64,000 nt of DNA from Eggerthellales bacterium (GTDB taxonomy: Bacteria; Actinomycetota; Coriobacteriia; Coriobacteriales; Eggerthellaceae), in the NCBI GenBank assembly GCA_029225085.1, contig JAQXVU010000002.1:1-64000 (forward strand), written 5' to 3'. A program made the position numbers and the translations under genes. Of this stretch, positions 7,971 through 17,184 are shown piece by piece. The notes below the pieces were generated by a model. It was not told the DNA's origin. It did not search any database and saw only the letters and a program-made list of their open reading frames with translations. Position 1 is the first letter of the stretch. Each line of letters begins with the position of its first letter.

Positions 7971-8408
7971 ATGGCATACTTGACCGATTGTTTCCGCCAC
8001 AAGGTGGACGACAAGGGTCGTGTGTCCTTTCCCGCTTCTTTTCGTAAGGTCCTCCCATCCGAGCTCAAGGTGATTCCTTCCCTGCAGAAGGACTGCTTGT
8101 GGGTATTCGAGCCCTCTGAGTACGAGAAGTGGATCGACTCCATCTTCGAGGCCAAGGGCGGCTTCAAGGCCGACAGCCTGCAGCATCAGAACTGGATGCG
8201 CGGACTCAGCTCCCGCACCGCTGATGTAGAGATCGACAAGGCTGGTCGTATCGGTTTGAAGCCCGAGTTCCGCAAGTTCGCCGGCATCACCGGCGAAGTG
8301 GTCCTGGTGGGCGTGAAGAACCACGTTGAGATCTGGGATGCGCAACGTTGGGACGATGCCAACAGTTTCGATGGCTTCGACGACCTCGATGGCCTCATGG
8401 TTGGCTAG
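7971..8408 (+). CDS. mraZ: Transcriptional regulator MraZ
   Basis: A 145-residue protein made of two SpoVT/AbrB-like DXXXR repeats: VDDKGRVSFPASFR near residues 12-25 and IDKAGRIGLKPEFR near residues 86-99. MraZ forms ring-shaped oligomers and binds tandem TGGGN repeats before its own operon, tuning the division cluster. GAGGTGGA precedes the ATG. It is the first gene of the dcw cluster, with rsmH starting 14 bp after it. The acidic C-terminal tail DGFDDLDG is a small lineage-specific addition. Confidence 0.95.
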   Translation: MAYLTDCFRHKVDDKGRVSFPASFRKVLPSELKVIPSLQKDCLWVFEPSEYEKWIDSIFEAKGGFKADSLQHQNWMRGLSSRTADVEIDKAGRIGLKPEFRKFAGITGEVVLVGVKNHVEIWDAQRWDDANSFDGFDDLDGLMVG

Positions 8409-8422
8409 TTCGGACGTGAACT

Positions 8423-9382
8423 ATGACAAGTGAATTTCGGCATATCCCGGTCATGCTCCCCGAGTGTCTCGAATACCTGCAGCTAGAAACACACCACACA
8501 TTCGTAGACGGAACCCTCGGGGGAGCTGGCCACTCCTTAGAAGTTGCCAAGCGACTCGGCAAGGACGGAACCCTCATCGGTATCGACCAGGACCAGGTGG
8601 CTCTCGCTGCGGCGAGGGAGCGCCTCGAGGCCCTGCCGGAGGATGAGCGTCCCACCTTGAAGCTTCTGCACGGCAACTTCGGGGACATGGATGATCTGCT
8701 CCTTCAGGCGGAGGTGCCGTGGGTTGACAGGTTCCTGTTCGACCTAGGCGTTTCCTCGGTGCAGATTGACACGCCGTCTCGAGGCTTCTCCTTCAAGGAG
8801 AACGGCCCTCTTGATATGCGGATGGATCCGGGTACTCAAACCTTAACCGCAGCAGAGATCGTCAACACCTATAACGCAGCAGATCTCGCTCGGATCTTCC
8901 GTACCTACGCGGACGAGAAGTGGGCCAGCAGAATCGCAGACTTCATCTGCGACTTCCGAGAGAGGGAGCCGATCACCGAGAGCGAGCAGCTGGTGGAAGT
9001 CATTAAGGCGGCCATCCCCGCTTCCGCACGACGGAACGGCGGTCACCCTGCCAAGCGCACCTTCCAGGCCCTGCGCATCGAGGTGAACAGCGAGCTGAGC
9101 GTGTTGAAGGACGCCCTGGAAGCAGCTATTCGCTGGCTTCCCGTGGGGGGACGGATCGTCGTGCTGAGCTATCACTCCATCGAGGACCGGGTGGTGAAGG
9201 AGGTCTTCGCCGATGCGGCGAAGGGCTGCATCTGCCCACCGGAGCTTCCGATTTGCGCCTGCGGAAGGGTCCCCATCGTGAAACAGGTGCTGAAGAAACC
9301 TCTGCCTCCCACGGCGGAGGAGATAGAGAGAAATCCTCGCGCTCGCAGCGCAAAGCTGAGAGCCGTTGAACGCATTAATTAG
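8423..9382 (+). CDS. rsmH: 16S rRNA m4C1402 methyltransferase RsmH
   Basis: A 319-residue SAM-dependent methyltransferase that N4-methylates C1402 of 16S rRNA. The opening HIPVMLPECLEYL, the SAM-binding FVDGTLGGAGHS (about residues 27-38) and the later FDLGVSSVQID and GPLDMRMDP blocks are the conserved RsmH signatures. The C-terminal RNPRARSAKLRA is also typical. It follows mraZ directly, as in almost all dcw clusters. Length is standard. No unusual feature was seen in the coding sequence. Confidence 0.96.
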   Translation: MTSEFRHIPVMLPECLEYLQLETHHTFVDGTLGGAGHSLEVAKRLGKDGTLIGIDQDQVALAAARERLEALPEDERPTLKLLHGNFGDMDDLLLQAEVPWVDRFLFDLGVSSVQIDTPSRGFSFKENGPLDMRMDPGTQTLTAAEIVNTYNAADLARIFRTYADEKWASRIADFICDFREREPITESEQLVEVIKAAIPASARRNGGHPAKRTFQALRIEVNSELSVLKDALEAAIRWLPVGGRIVVLSYHSIEDRVVKEVFADAAKGCICPPELPICACGRVPIVKQVLKKPLPPTAEEIERNPRARSAKLRAVERIN

Positions 9383-9407
9383 CGAGTACGCATAGGCAAC
9401 ACGAGGA

Positions 9408-9443
9408 GGCGGATCATCGAATCGAAATCGATCGATGTCCGCC
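9408..9443 (+). terminator. Hairpin between rsmH and ftsL
   Basis: GGCGGA (9408-9413) with CATCGA pairs with TCGATG and TCCGCC (9438-9443), giving a two-part stem with a one-base bulge. The downstream sequence TTATGTTTTC is only moderately T-rich. It may attenuate transcription between the mraZ-rsmH pair and the ftsL-ftsI genes, or it may be only an mRNA stability hairpin. Confidence 0.4.
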
Positions 9444-9478
9444 TTATGTTTTCACTAGAGAAGGAGAGGAGGTAGACG

Positions 9479-9934
9479 ATGTCGGCGCAACCTGCATATC
9501 GCTACGATCATGCATATCGCCATGAAGCGCAGCCCGTCTCCTCTCCCGATTTTCGGGTGGTGCCCGGCCGCAGGTCTGAAGGGGTCGATCCCCTCATCCT
9601 CCGCGGTCTTCGCATTGCCCTGGCTCTCGTCATCGCCTTTACCGCCCTGGGCTGCGTTCGTATCGCCTTCGCTTCGGCAACGGTGTCCGCTTCCATAGAG
9701 GGATCCCAGATTTCCGCAGACATCGAGTCCGCTCGCTCTACGGGCAACTCTCTGGAAGTGAAGGAGACCACCCTTTCGAGCACCCAGAACCTGAAGGACT
9801 ACGCCAAGAAGAACCTGGATATGGTGGCGCCTGCCAGCGTTGAGAGCCTGGTGCTCTCCGCTGACGTGGTGGCCACGGATGAGGCGGGCAACCTGTCCCT
9901 CTCTAAGAGCTTGAGCGTCGTGGCAGGTGAATAG
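9479..9934 (+). CDS. ftsL: FtsL-like bitopic division protein
   Basis: A 151-residue protein with a 45-residue cytoplasmic N-terminus, one transmembrane helix (about residues 45-66, from LRIALALVIAFTALG) and an extracytoplasmic part whose region 75-110 could form the short coiled coil typical of FtsL. Sequence similarity to known FtsL cannot be judged by eye, and the call rests mainly on topology, size and the invariant position between rsmH and ftsI. FtsL joins FtsB and FtsQ to activate FtsWI. GGAGG lies 7 nt before the ATG. Its stop overlaps the GTG start of ftsI. Confidence 0.7.
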   Translation: MSAQPAYRYDHAYRHEAQPVSSPDFRVVPGRRSEGVDPLILRGLRIALALVIAFTALGCVRIAFASATVSASIEGSQISADIESARSTGNSLEVKETTLSSTQNLKDYAKKNLDMVAPASVESLVLSADVVATDEAGNLSLSKSLSVVAGE

Positions 9935-11726
9935 TCGGGTGCCTTCTCGCAACGAAAGAGGGCAGCGTTCCTCGCGGCAAGGCAGGCCCTCCCAGGGAAG
10001 GTCTTCCCGAGGGGAATCCCCCCGAAGCTCATCTCCCACCTCTTTGGTGCGGGATAGGATCACCGGCAACGGCGAGCTTTCCGGACGCACGGCCATCATC
10101 TTGCTGGTGTTCCTGGTCATCGCCCTCATCTTCGTCGTGCGCCTTGTAGATCTTCACATCGTGAAGCATGGGGAGTACACCCAGGATGCCGAGCTGTCCC
10201 GCACGGTCGATGTTGAGCTCTCTCCCAAGCGCGGCACCATCTACGACCGCAACGGCAACGTGTTGGCCACCGATGTGGAAGCCAGCACCATCTACTGCAA
10301 CCCCAACGAGATCAAGGATCCCGAGGGCGTGTCTGCGCAGCTGGCTGCTATCTTGGGCGGCGATAAGGGTGACTACGTGACGGCTCTGTCTCGCCCCGAC
10401 ACCTCCTTCAGCTACATCGAGCGCAAGGCCGACCTCGACAAGGCCGACAAGGTGCGAGCCCTCGAGATTCCCGGCATCTACTTCCTCAGCGACACGAAGC
10501 GCGAGTACCCCTACGGTGAGGTGGGCGGCCAGATCATCGGCCTGGTAGACATCGATGGCAACGGTCTGACGGGCCTGGAGCTGTACTATGACGAGGTCCT
10601 GTCCGGCACCGTGGGCCATCTGTATATGGAACAGGGCGTTGGCGGTATGCTCATTGCCGGTACTTCCGAAAGGGAGGAGGCGGTGAACGGCCAGGACATC
10701 GTCATCTCCATCGATATCGAGATGCAGGAGCAGGTAGAGAAGCAGATGAAGGACGCCGCCAAGCGCATGGGCGGCGACTCCGGTCAGTGCATTCTCCTCG
10801 ATGGCTCTAACGGCGACATCATCGCAGCGTGCTCTACGCCGCTGCTGAATCTGAACAACACGGCGAAGATCAAGACCGGCGCTACGGAGCTGCAGTGCGT
10901 GACCTCCGCCTTCGAGCCTGGATCCATCTTCAAACCGGTGACTATGCTGGCGGCTCTCGAAGAGGGCGTGGTAGAACCTTCCACCAAGATCTACTGTCCT
11001 GCAAAGTTGAAGGCTGACGAATACTACGTTAGCGATGCTCATGAGCGCAGCAGCCAGACCTTCTCCGTGAGCACCATCATGGCTCAGTCCTCTAACGTGG
11101 GTCTGTCCCTCATCGGCAAGAAGCTGGGATTCGAGACCCTGTACAACAAGATCGGCGCCTATCATCTCGACGAGGAGCTCACCGGCATCGATTACCCCGG
11201 CGAGGCGGCGGGCTATCTTTCTAACGTGGCCGATTGGTCGACCATTCAGGCCTACAACGTCACCTTCGGTCAGGGCATGTCCGTGACGCCGCTGCAGATC
11301 TGCAGGTTCTACAGCGCTTTGGTGAACGAGGGCAACATCTGCTCGCCTCACTTCCTCATCTCGAAGCCTCAGGACGGCGGCGAGGTGACCTATGAGACCA
11401 CCTCTATTACCGACAATCAGAAGGCCATTAAGAAGTTGAACAAGATGCTCATCGGCGTCGTGAAGAACGGTACCGGTGCCAGCGCCGCTATCGATGGGTT
11501 CGATGTCGCGGGCAAGACCGGCACGGCTGAGTATGCTGACGAGGAGTCCGGTGGCTATGTGGAAGGGTCCTATAACCTGAGCTTCGTGGGCTATCTGCCC
11601 AACAGCGATTCGGACCTGGTGTGTTTTGTGGGCGTTACGCACGTTCCCACCGATTCGACAACCACTGCTATCTTTAAGGATATAATGACCTATGCAATAG
11701 GGCGCTATAACATCAACCAACAGTGA
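9927..11726 (+). CDS. ftsI: Division transpeptidase FtsI (class B PBP)
   Basis: A 599-residue penicillin-binding protein that cross-links septal peptidoglycan. A 45-residue cytoplasmic tail rich in Arg, Ser and Gly precedes a single TM helix (about residues 53-72). The PBP dimerisation domain begins at SPKRGTIYDRNGNVLA. The transpeptidase domain has Ser333 in the SIFK tetrad, SSN at 388-390 and KTGT from Lys530. The start is GTG at 9927, overlapping ftsL by 8 nt; translational coupling is likely because no clear ribosome site is present. No PASTA repeats are seen at the C-terminus, unlike many Gram-positive homologues. Confidence 0.93.
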   Translation: MNSRVPSRNERGQRSSRQGRPSQGRSSRGESPRSSSPTSLVRDRITGNGELSGRTAIILLVFLVIALIFVVRLVDLHIVKHGEYTQDAELSRTVDVELSPKRGTIYDRNGNVLATDVEASTIYCNPNEIKDPEGVSAQLAAILGGDKGDYVTALSRPDTSFSYIERKADLDKADKVRALEIPGIYFLSDTKREYPYGEVGGQIIGLVDIDGNGLTGLELYYDEVLSGTVGHLYMEQGVGGMLIAGTSEREEAVNGQDIVISIDIEMQEQVEKQMKDAAKRMGGDSGQCILLDGSNGDIIAACSTPLLNLNNTAKIKTGATELQCVTSAFEPGSIFKPVTMLAALEEGVVEPSTKIYCPAKLKADEYYVSDAHERSSQTFSVSTIMAQSSNVGLSLIGKKLGFETLYNKIGAYHLDEELTGIDYPGEAAGYLSNVADWSTIQAYNVTFGQGMSVTPLQICRFYSALVNEGNICSPHFLISKPQDGGEVTYETTSITDNQKAIKKLNKMLIGVVKNGTGASAAIDGFDVAGKTGTAEYADEESGGYVEGSYNLSFVGYLPNSDSDLVCFVGVTHVPTDSTTTAIFKDIMTYAIGRYNINQQ

Positions 11727-11734
11727 GGGTGATT

Positions 11735-13213
11735 ATGAGCAAAACGGTTAAGGAGCTTTTCTCCGGCATACAGTGCACGATTATCGGTAACGAGAACGAA
11801 GAGGTATCCGGGGTAGCTTTCAATAGCCGTGATGTTAAGCCCGGAGACATCTTCTTTTGCATCGTGGGACTGAAGGCCGATGGCCACACCTACGCTCAGG
11901 ACGCCATCGATCGCGGTGCGAAGGTTCTGGTGTGCGAGCGCAGCCTTTCCACTGCCGATACCTCTGATGTGACCCTGGTCATGGTGGGGGATTCCCGCCG
12001 CGCCATGGCCCGTATCGCCTCTCGCTATTACGACACCCCCTCCGAGCACTTTAAGCTGGTGGGCATCACCGGCACCAACGGCAAGACCACCACTACCTAT
12101 CTGGTCGAGCACATCGCTCAGATGGCCAGCATGAAGACCGCTGTGGTGGGCACGGTGGGCATCCGCATTGGCGATGAGACCCTGAAGAGCTCCCATACCA
12201 CCCCCGAATCCGTCGATCTGCAGAAGCTGTTCTGCAAGATGGACAAGGAGTGCTGCGACGTGGTGGCCATCGAGGTCTCCTCTCATGCCCTCGACCTCGA
12301 CAGGGTTTGGGCGTCCCGCTTCGCCGTGACCGCCTTCACCAACCTGACTCAGGACCACCTCGACTACCACAAGACCTTCGAGAGCTACTTCGAGGCCAAG
12401 GCCCGCCTCTTCAGCCCTGATTATCCTGCCAAGCGCGTTATCTGCATCGACGACAAGTGGGGCAAGGAGTTGCTGCGCCGTTGCTCTGGTCAGGGCGATG
12501 ACGTCATCACCACCGGCTTTACCACTGCTGCCCAGATTCACCCCATCAATGTGGAATATCTCTCTGACCGCACCCGTATGCTGGTAGAGGTTCGCGGCGC
12601 TCAGTATCAGTTCGATTACCCTCTGGTGGGCAAGTTCAACGTATCCAATATCATGACGGCTCTGGGCATCGGCATTCAGCTGGGCATCCCCGCAGACGTG
12701 GTGGTGTCCGCTCTGAACGACGCCCCACAGATTCCCGGTCGTCTGCAGCGCGTTCCCTCTAAGGCAGACTGCGGCTTCTCCGTATACGTCGATTACGCCC
12801 ACACTCCCGATGCCCTCGAGAAGGCTCTCGGCGCGGTGAAGGCCATCACCACCGGTCGTACCATCGTGGTCTTCGGCTGCGGTGGCGATCGCGATACCAC
12901 CAAGCGACCCATCATGGGCTCGGTGGCTCTGGGCGCTGACTACGCAATCGTCACCTCCGACAACCCTCGCACCGAGGATCCCGCCGCCATCGTCGATGAC
13001 ATCTTGGCGGGCATGACCGGCCATGAGGACCGTTACGAGGTGCACGTCGATCGTCGCGAGGGCATCGCCGCTGCCATTGCCGTTGCCAAGCCAGGGGACA
13101 GCATCCTCATCGCTGGCAAGGGACACGAGGACTATCAGCTGGTGGGCGACCAGGTCCTGTCCTTCGATGACGTGAAGGTGGCAGAAGAAGAGCTGAATCG
13201 CGCCTTCTGCTAA
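11735..13213 (+). CDS. murE: UDP-MurNAc-tripeptide synthetase MurE, meso-DAP type
   Basis: A 492-residue Mur ligase that adds the third stem residue to UDP-MurNAc-L-Ala-D-Glu. The ATP loop GITGTNGKTTTTYL lies near residue 110, and the DHLDYH block follows the central domain. Asp409-Asn410-Pro411-Arg412 is the DNPR motif that selects meso-diaminopimelate instead of lysine, so this organism should build DAP-type peptidoglycan. The ATG at 11735 follows GAGGGTGAT; an in-frame GTG at 11723 overlaps ftsI but lacks a site. murF follows after 20 bp. Confidence 0.95.
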   Translation: MSKTVKELFSGIQCTIIGNENEEVSGVAFNSRDVKPGDIFFCIVGLKADGHTYAQDAIDRGAKVLVCERSLSTADTSDVTLVMVGDSRRAMARIASRYYDTPSEHFKLVGITGTNGKTTTTYLVEHIAQMASMKTAVVGTVGIRIGDETLKSSHTTPESVDLQKLFCKMDKECCDVVAIEVSSHALDLDRVWASRFAVTAFTNLTQDHLDYHKTFESYFEAKARLFSPDYPAKRVICIDDKWGKELLRRCSGQGDDVITTGFTTAAQIHPINVEYLSDRTRMLVEVRGAQYQFDYPLVGKFNVSNIMTALGIGIQLGIPADVVVSALNDAPQIPGRLQRVPSKADCGFSVYVDYAHTPDALEKALGAVKAITTGRTIVVFGCGGDRDTTKRPIMGSVALGADYAIVTSDNPRTEDPAAIVDDILAGMTGHEDRYEVHVDRREGIAAAIAVAKPGDSILIAGKGHEDYQLVGDQVLSFDDVKVAEEELNRAFC

Positions 13214-13233
13214 TCGTCTCTTCGAGGTTACCT

Positions 13234-14676
13234 ATGAAACTTAACATTGCACTCATGGCGCAGTACTGCGCCGGTGAACTTGTTGTCTCCGGACCGGAGG
13301 GAGCACAGGCTTCCTCTCCGGTATGGGATTCCCGTGAGGTGAGCGAGGGCTGCACCTTCGTTGCCCTGGTGGGCGAGCGGGTAGACGGCCACGACTTCCT
13401 CCCTCAGGTCATAGAGGCGGGCGCTGCCTGCGTCATCATCTCCCATGAGGTTCCCGACTCCGTGTTGCAGTTGGCCCGGGAGAAGGGTTGCGCGGTCCTG
13501 TGGGTCTCCGGTTCCGGCGAGCAGGCCATCACCGATCTTGCTCGGGGTTGGCGCAAGCATCTTTCGGGAACTGTGGTGGCGGTAACCGGATCGAGCGGCA
13601 AGACCACTACCAAGAACCTCATCGCCACGGTGCTCTCTGCTGGTATGTCTACGGTGGCAACCTTGGCCAACCAGAACAACGAGCTGGGCGTCCCCCGCAC
13701 CCTTCTGCGCGCCGAGGGCGACACTCGTGCTGTAGTGGTAGAGATGGGTATGCGCGGTTTGGGACAGCTCGAGGAGCTCTGCCGGTTCGTTGCTCCCGAC
13801 ATGGGCGTCATCACCAATGTGGGAGAGAGCCACATCGAGCTCTTGGGCAGCAGGGAGAACATCGCCCGCGCCAAGTGCGAGGTGCTGCAGTCCCTTCCTG
13901 TGGGTGGCCGTGCGTTCCTGAATGTGAACAACCCCTACGCCCTGCAGCTTATGGAATGGGCTGACGCCCGGGAAAAAGACTTGGAGCTCACCCTCTTCGG
14001 CCGCAAGGATGCCGCCTGCGAGCATTTGCCGGAAGCTGACGAGATGGTCCTCGCCACCGAGGTGAGCCTCGACGAGCAGGGCATGCCCTCCTTCGTGCTG
14101 AACGCTGGGGGAGAGACTCGCACCTGCACCCTGGCCATGGCCGGTTTGCACAACGTCGATAACGCCCTCTGCGCCGCTGCGGTGGGATTGAGCTTGGGCA
14201 TGGGCATCGATGAGGTGGTTTCCGCCCTTACGTCTGCTGAAAGCGTCGCCGGTCGCCAGCAGGTGCACAGGCTTGCTTCCGGCGTTACGGTGGTAGACGA
14301 CGCCTATAATGCCAACCCGGATTCCATGACCGCTTCCCTCACCACCTTTGCCGCCATGCAGGCTGCCGGTCGCCATGTGGCCGTCCTCGGCGATATGGGA
14401 GAGTTGGGGAGTTTTGCCCGCGAGGGCCATGAGCGCATAGGCTCTTTGGTAGCATCTTTGGGCGTAGATGCCCTGGTTTGCGTTGGCGACCTTTCAAAGC
14501 ATCTTGCTTCTGCTGCTCTCGCTTCGGGCATGGCGGCCGATGCTATCACCTCGGTCTCCGATTGGTCGGAGGCCCTTGCGGTGACTAAAGATATGATTCG
14601 CCCTGGGGATGTGGTGCTGGTGAAGGCATCTCATTCCATGGCGCTTGACAATGTAGTTAAAGGATTGATCTCGTAA
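13234..14676 (+). CDS. murF: UDP-MurNAc-pentapeptide synthetase MurF
   Basis: A 480-residue Mur ligase that attaches D-Ala-D-Ala to the UDP-MurNAc-tripeptide. The ATP-binding loop VTGSSGKTTTKNL is near residues 117-129, followed by the MurF-typical NQNNELGVPRTLL block and the C-terminal VDDAYNANPDSM segment. Length is standard. It sits between murE and mraY, with the stop codon overlapping the mraY start in TAATG. No anomalies were seen. Confidence 0.95.
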   Translation: MKLNIALMAQYCAGELVVSGPEGAQASSPVWDSREVSEGCTFVALVGERVDGHDFLPQVIEAGAACVIISHEVPDSVLQLAREKGCAVLWVSGSGEQAITDLARGWRKHLSGTVVAVTGSSGKTTTKNLIATVLSAGMSTVATLANQNNELGVPRTLLRAEGDTRAVVVEMGMRGLGQLEELCRFVAPDMGVITNVGESHIELLGSRENIARAKCEVLQSLPVGGRAFLNVNNPYALQLMEWADAREKDLELTLFGRKDAACEHLPEADEMVLATEVSLDEQGMPSFVLNAGGETRTCTLAMAGLHNVDNALCAAAVGLSLGMGIDEVVSALTSAESVAGRQQVHRLASGVTVVDDAYNANPDSMTASLTTFAAMQAAGRHVAVLGDMGELGSFAREGHERIGSLVASLGVDALVCVGDLSKHLASAALASGMAADAITSVSDWSEALAVTKDMIRPGDVVLVKASHSMALDNVVKGLIS

Positions 14677-15704
14677 TGCTCATGCACGCTTTCCAATACC
14701 CAACCTTCGTCGTTTTTGTGGCCCTGGCCTTGGCGGTGGTCCTGGTTATGGTTCTCACCCCCGGCTTCATCAAGATCCTGCAGCGACGTCATATCGGCCA
14801 GCAGGTTCGCGCTGATGGCCCTCAGAGCCATCTGGTGAAGCAGGGCACGCCCACCATGGGCGGCGTGGTCATGCTGGTGGCCCTGGTTATCGTGGTGCTG
14901 CTGGTGGGCGACCTGAGCCCTGAGATGCTGCTTCTGCTGGGCTGCACCCTTCTCACCGGCCTGCTGGGTCTGGTAGACGACGCTTCGAAGGTCATTAAGG
15001 AGCGCTCCCTGGGTCTGACCCCTAAGGCCAAGCTCATTGGTCAGTTCACCATCGTGGCGGTGTTCTGCCTGTGCGCGGTGAACATCTGCGGCATCGAGCC
15101 TACGGTGACCATTCCCTTCGTATATACCTTCGACCTGGGCATTCTCACCACCACCATCGGTGGCGTGGCTATTCCCTGGCTGTACCTGATCTTCGTCGAG
15201 CTGCTTATCGCCGGCTTCAGCAATGCGGTGAACCTCACCGACGGCCTCGACGGCCTGGCTGGCGGCACGGTCATGGTGGTTATGCTGGTCATGGGCGCTA
15301 TCGCCTTCAGCATGGGTAGCCTCGACGGCGCCATCTTCGCTGCGGCCATCGCCGGTACCTGCATCGGCTTCCTGTGGTTCAACTCCTATCCTGCCGACAT
15401 CTTCATGGGTGATACTGGCTCCCTTGCCTTGGGTGCTGCCCTGGGATGCCTGGCTGTCCTCACCAAGACCGAGGCACTGTCCCTGCTCATCGGCGGCTTG
15501 TTCATCGCTGAGGCCGTATCCGTCATCCTGCAGGTGCTGCACTACAAGCGCACCCATGAGCGCCTGTTCCTCATGGCTCCTCTGCACCATCATTTCGAGC
15601 GCAAGGGCTGGAGCGAGGTGAAGGTGGTCATCCGCTTCTGGATCGTCTCCGGTGTTCTGGCTGCCCTGGGCTTCGTGGTGTACTTCGCATCGACCTTGGT
15701 GTAA
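14676..15704 (+). CDS. mraY: Phospho-MurNAc-pentapeptide translocase MraY
   Basis: A 342-residue polytopic enzyme that transfers phospho-MurNAc-pentapeptide to undecaprenyl phosphate, giving lipid I. About ten hydrophobic segments are present. Conserved blocks include GTPTMGG near residue 55, LVDDASKV near residue 102, NAVNLTDGLDGLAGG near residue 182, GDTGSLALG and the cytoplasmic APLHHHFE loop. It starts by TAATG overlap with murF, so the two are translationally coupled. Confidence 0.96.
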   Translation: MLMHAFQYPTFVVFVALALAVVLVMVLTPGFIKILQRRHIGQQVRADGPQSHLVKQGTPTMGGVVMLVALVIVVLLVGDLSPEMLLLLGCTLLTGLLGLVDDASKVIKERSLGLTPKAKLIGQFTIVAVFCLCAVNICGIEPTVTIPFVYTFDLGILTTTIGGVAIPWLYLIFVELLIAGFSNAVNLTDGLDGLAGGTVMVVMLVMGAIAFSMGSLDGAIFAAAIAGTCIGFLWFNSYPADIFMGDTGSLALGAALGCLAVLTKTEALSLLIGGLFIAEAVSVILQVLHYKRTHERLFLMAPLHHHFERKGWSEVKVVIRFWIVSGVLAALGFVVYFASTLV

Positions 15705-15719
15705 CGGGAGGGGGACCTG

Positions 15720-17180
15720 GTGATCGAAGGCAAGAAATATGCCCCAGCTTGCTTGGGGGACGTTCTCGTTCTCGGATTGGGCGCCAGCGGCAAGGCTGCG
15801 GTGCGCTATCTGGTTGACCAGCCTGAGGGCCGCGTTAGCTCTCTGACGGTGTACGGCGGCACCTTCTCTCAGGCAAACGCCGATTTCATGAGTCAGTGGG
15901 CCGATGAGGACGTTGCCGTAGTCTTCGATTCCGAGGATGTGCAGGGCGCCTACGATCTGTGCATCGCAAGCCCTGGCATCTCTATGTTCGAGCCCTTCTA
16001 TCAGAGCGCTCAGAAGGCCAGCGCCGAGGTGATCAGCGAGGTGGAGTTTGCCTGGCGCGAGAGCGACGCGGATGCGGTGTGGGTTGCCATCACCGGTACC
16101 AACGGCAAGACCACCACCACGTCTTTGGCCGCCCATCTTGCCTGTGCCTGCGGCATGAACGCTGCGGCGGTGGGCAACATCGGCGACACTTGTCTTGGGG
16201 CCGTTGCCGGCGGCAAGGTGAACGTGTACGTGGCCGAGGTCTCTTCCTACCAGCTGGCCAGCACATCGCGATTTGCCCCTCAGGTTGCGGTGCTCACCAA
16301 CATCACCCCCGATCACCTTCATTGGCATAAGAGCCATGAGGCCTATGCTGAGGCAAAGGCCAAGGTCTTCGCCAATCTTTCCCAGGTCCCTGGCGCTTTG
16401 GCGGTCATCGACGCCACCGATGACGAGGCTCGCGGTGTGGTTCGCACCATGAAGGCTGCCGGCGCTGATCTGGGCTACGACTATCTTCCCGTTGGCACCG
16501 CTTCCGGCCTTGCTTCCGACATGCGCCAGAAGTGCGGTTCCGCCAACAGCGCCTTCCTGTCTGCAGAGGGTCATCTCACGGTCTGCTTCGGCGACCAAGA
16601 GGCAGACCTGGGTCCTGCTGCGAACCTGCAGATCAAGGGCGCTCACAACGTTTCCAACGCGCTTATGGCTTTGGCAGCCATCCTTCGCATCGGGGGAGAC
16701 CCTGAGGCATGCGCTGCCGCTCTCGCCACCTTCGCGCCCCTCGAGCATCGCATCGAGCCCTGCGGCAGCGTCCGGGGCATTGCCTGCTACAACGATTCCA
16801 AGGCCACCAATGTCGACGCCACCCTGGTGGCGCTTCCCGCCTTTGCGCCTGCAAAGCCCGTGGTGCTTTTGGGCGGTGACGACAAGGGCACCGATCTGGC
16901 GCCCCTGGTGCAGAAGTGCTGCGAGTATGCTCGCGCAGTCGTGTGCTTCGGCGATGCCAAGGACCGATTCCTGGCGGCGTTTGACCAGTGCGGTATCCCG
17001 GTGCATGAGGCCCCTCATATGGCCGAGGCTTTCGATGTGGCCCTGCAGGTGGCGACTCCCGAGGATGTGATCCTCCTGTCTCCTGCATGCGCCTCCTTCG
17101 ATGAGTTCCACTCCTTCGAGGAACGAGGCACGGTGTTCAAGAGCTTGGTTGCCGCGTACGGCGGAGACGAGGTGCAATAG
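15720..17180 (+). CDS. murD: UDP-MurNAc-L-Ala:D-Glu ligase MurD
   Basis: A 486-residue ligase that adds D-glutamate to UDP-MurNAc-L-Ala. The N-terminal Rossmann domain opens VLVLGLGASGKAAVRYL. The ATP loop ITGTNGKTTTTSL is near residue 125, NITPDHLHWH near residue 197, and NDSKATNVDA begins the C-terminal domain. GTG at 15720 is preceded by GGGAGGGGG. It is slightly longer than E. coli MurD, with a short N-terminal extension. ftsW begins 4 nt after the stop. Confidence 0.95.
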   Translation: MIEGKKYAPACLGDVLVLGLGASGKAAVRYLVDQPEGRVSSLTVYGGTFSQANADFMSQWADEDVAVVFDSEDVQGAYDLCIASPGISMFEPFYQSAQKASAEVISEVEFAWRESDADAVWVAITGTNGKTTTTSLAAHLACACGMNAAAVGNIGDTCLGAVAGGKVNVYVAEVSSYQLASTSRFAPQVAVLTNITPDHLHWHKSHEAYAEAKAKVFANLSQVPGALAVIDATDDEARGVVRTMKAAGADLGYDYLPVGTASGLASDMRQKCGSANSAFLSAEGHLTVCFGDQEADLGPAANLQIKGAHNVSNALMALAAILRIGGDPEACAAALATFAPLEHRIEPCGSVRGIACYNDSKATNVDATLVALPAFAPAKPVVLLGGDDKGTDLAPLVQKCCEYARAVVCFGDAKDRFLAAFDQCGIPVHEAPHMAEAFDVALQVATPEDVILLSPACASFDEFHSFEERGTVFKSLVAAYGGDEVQ

Positions 17181-17184
17181 GCTC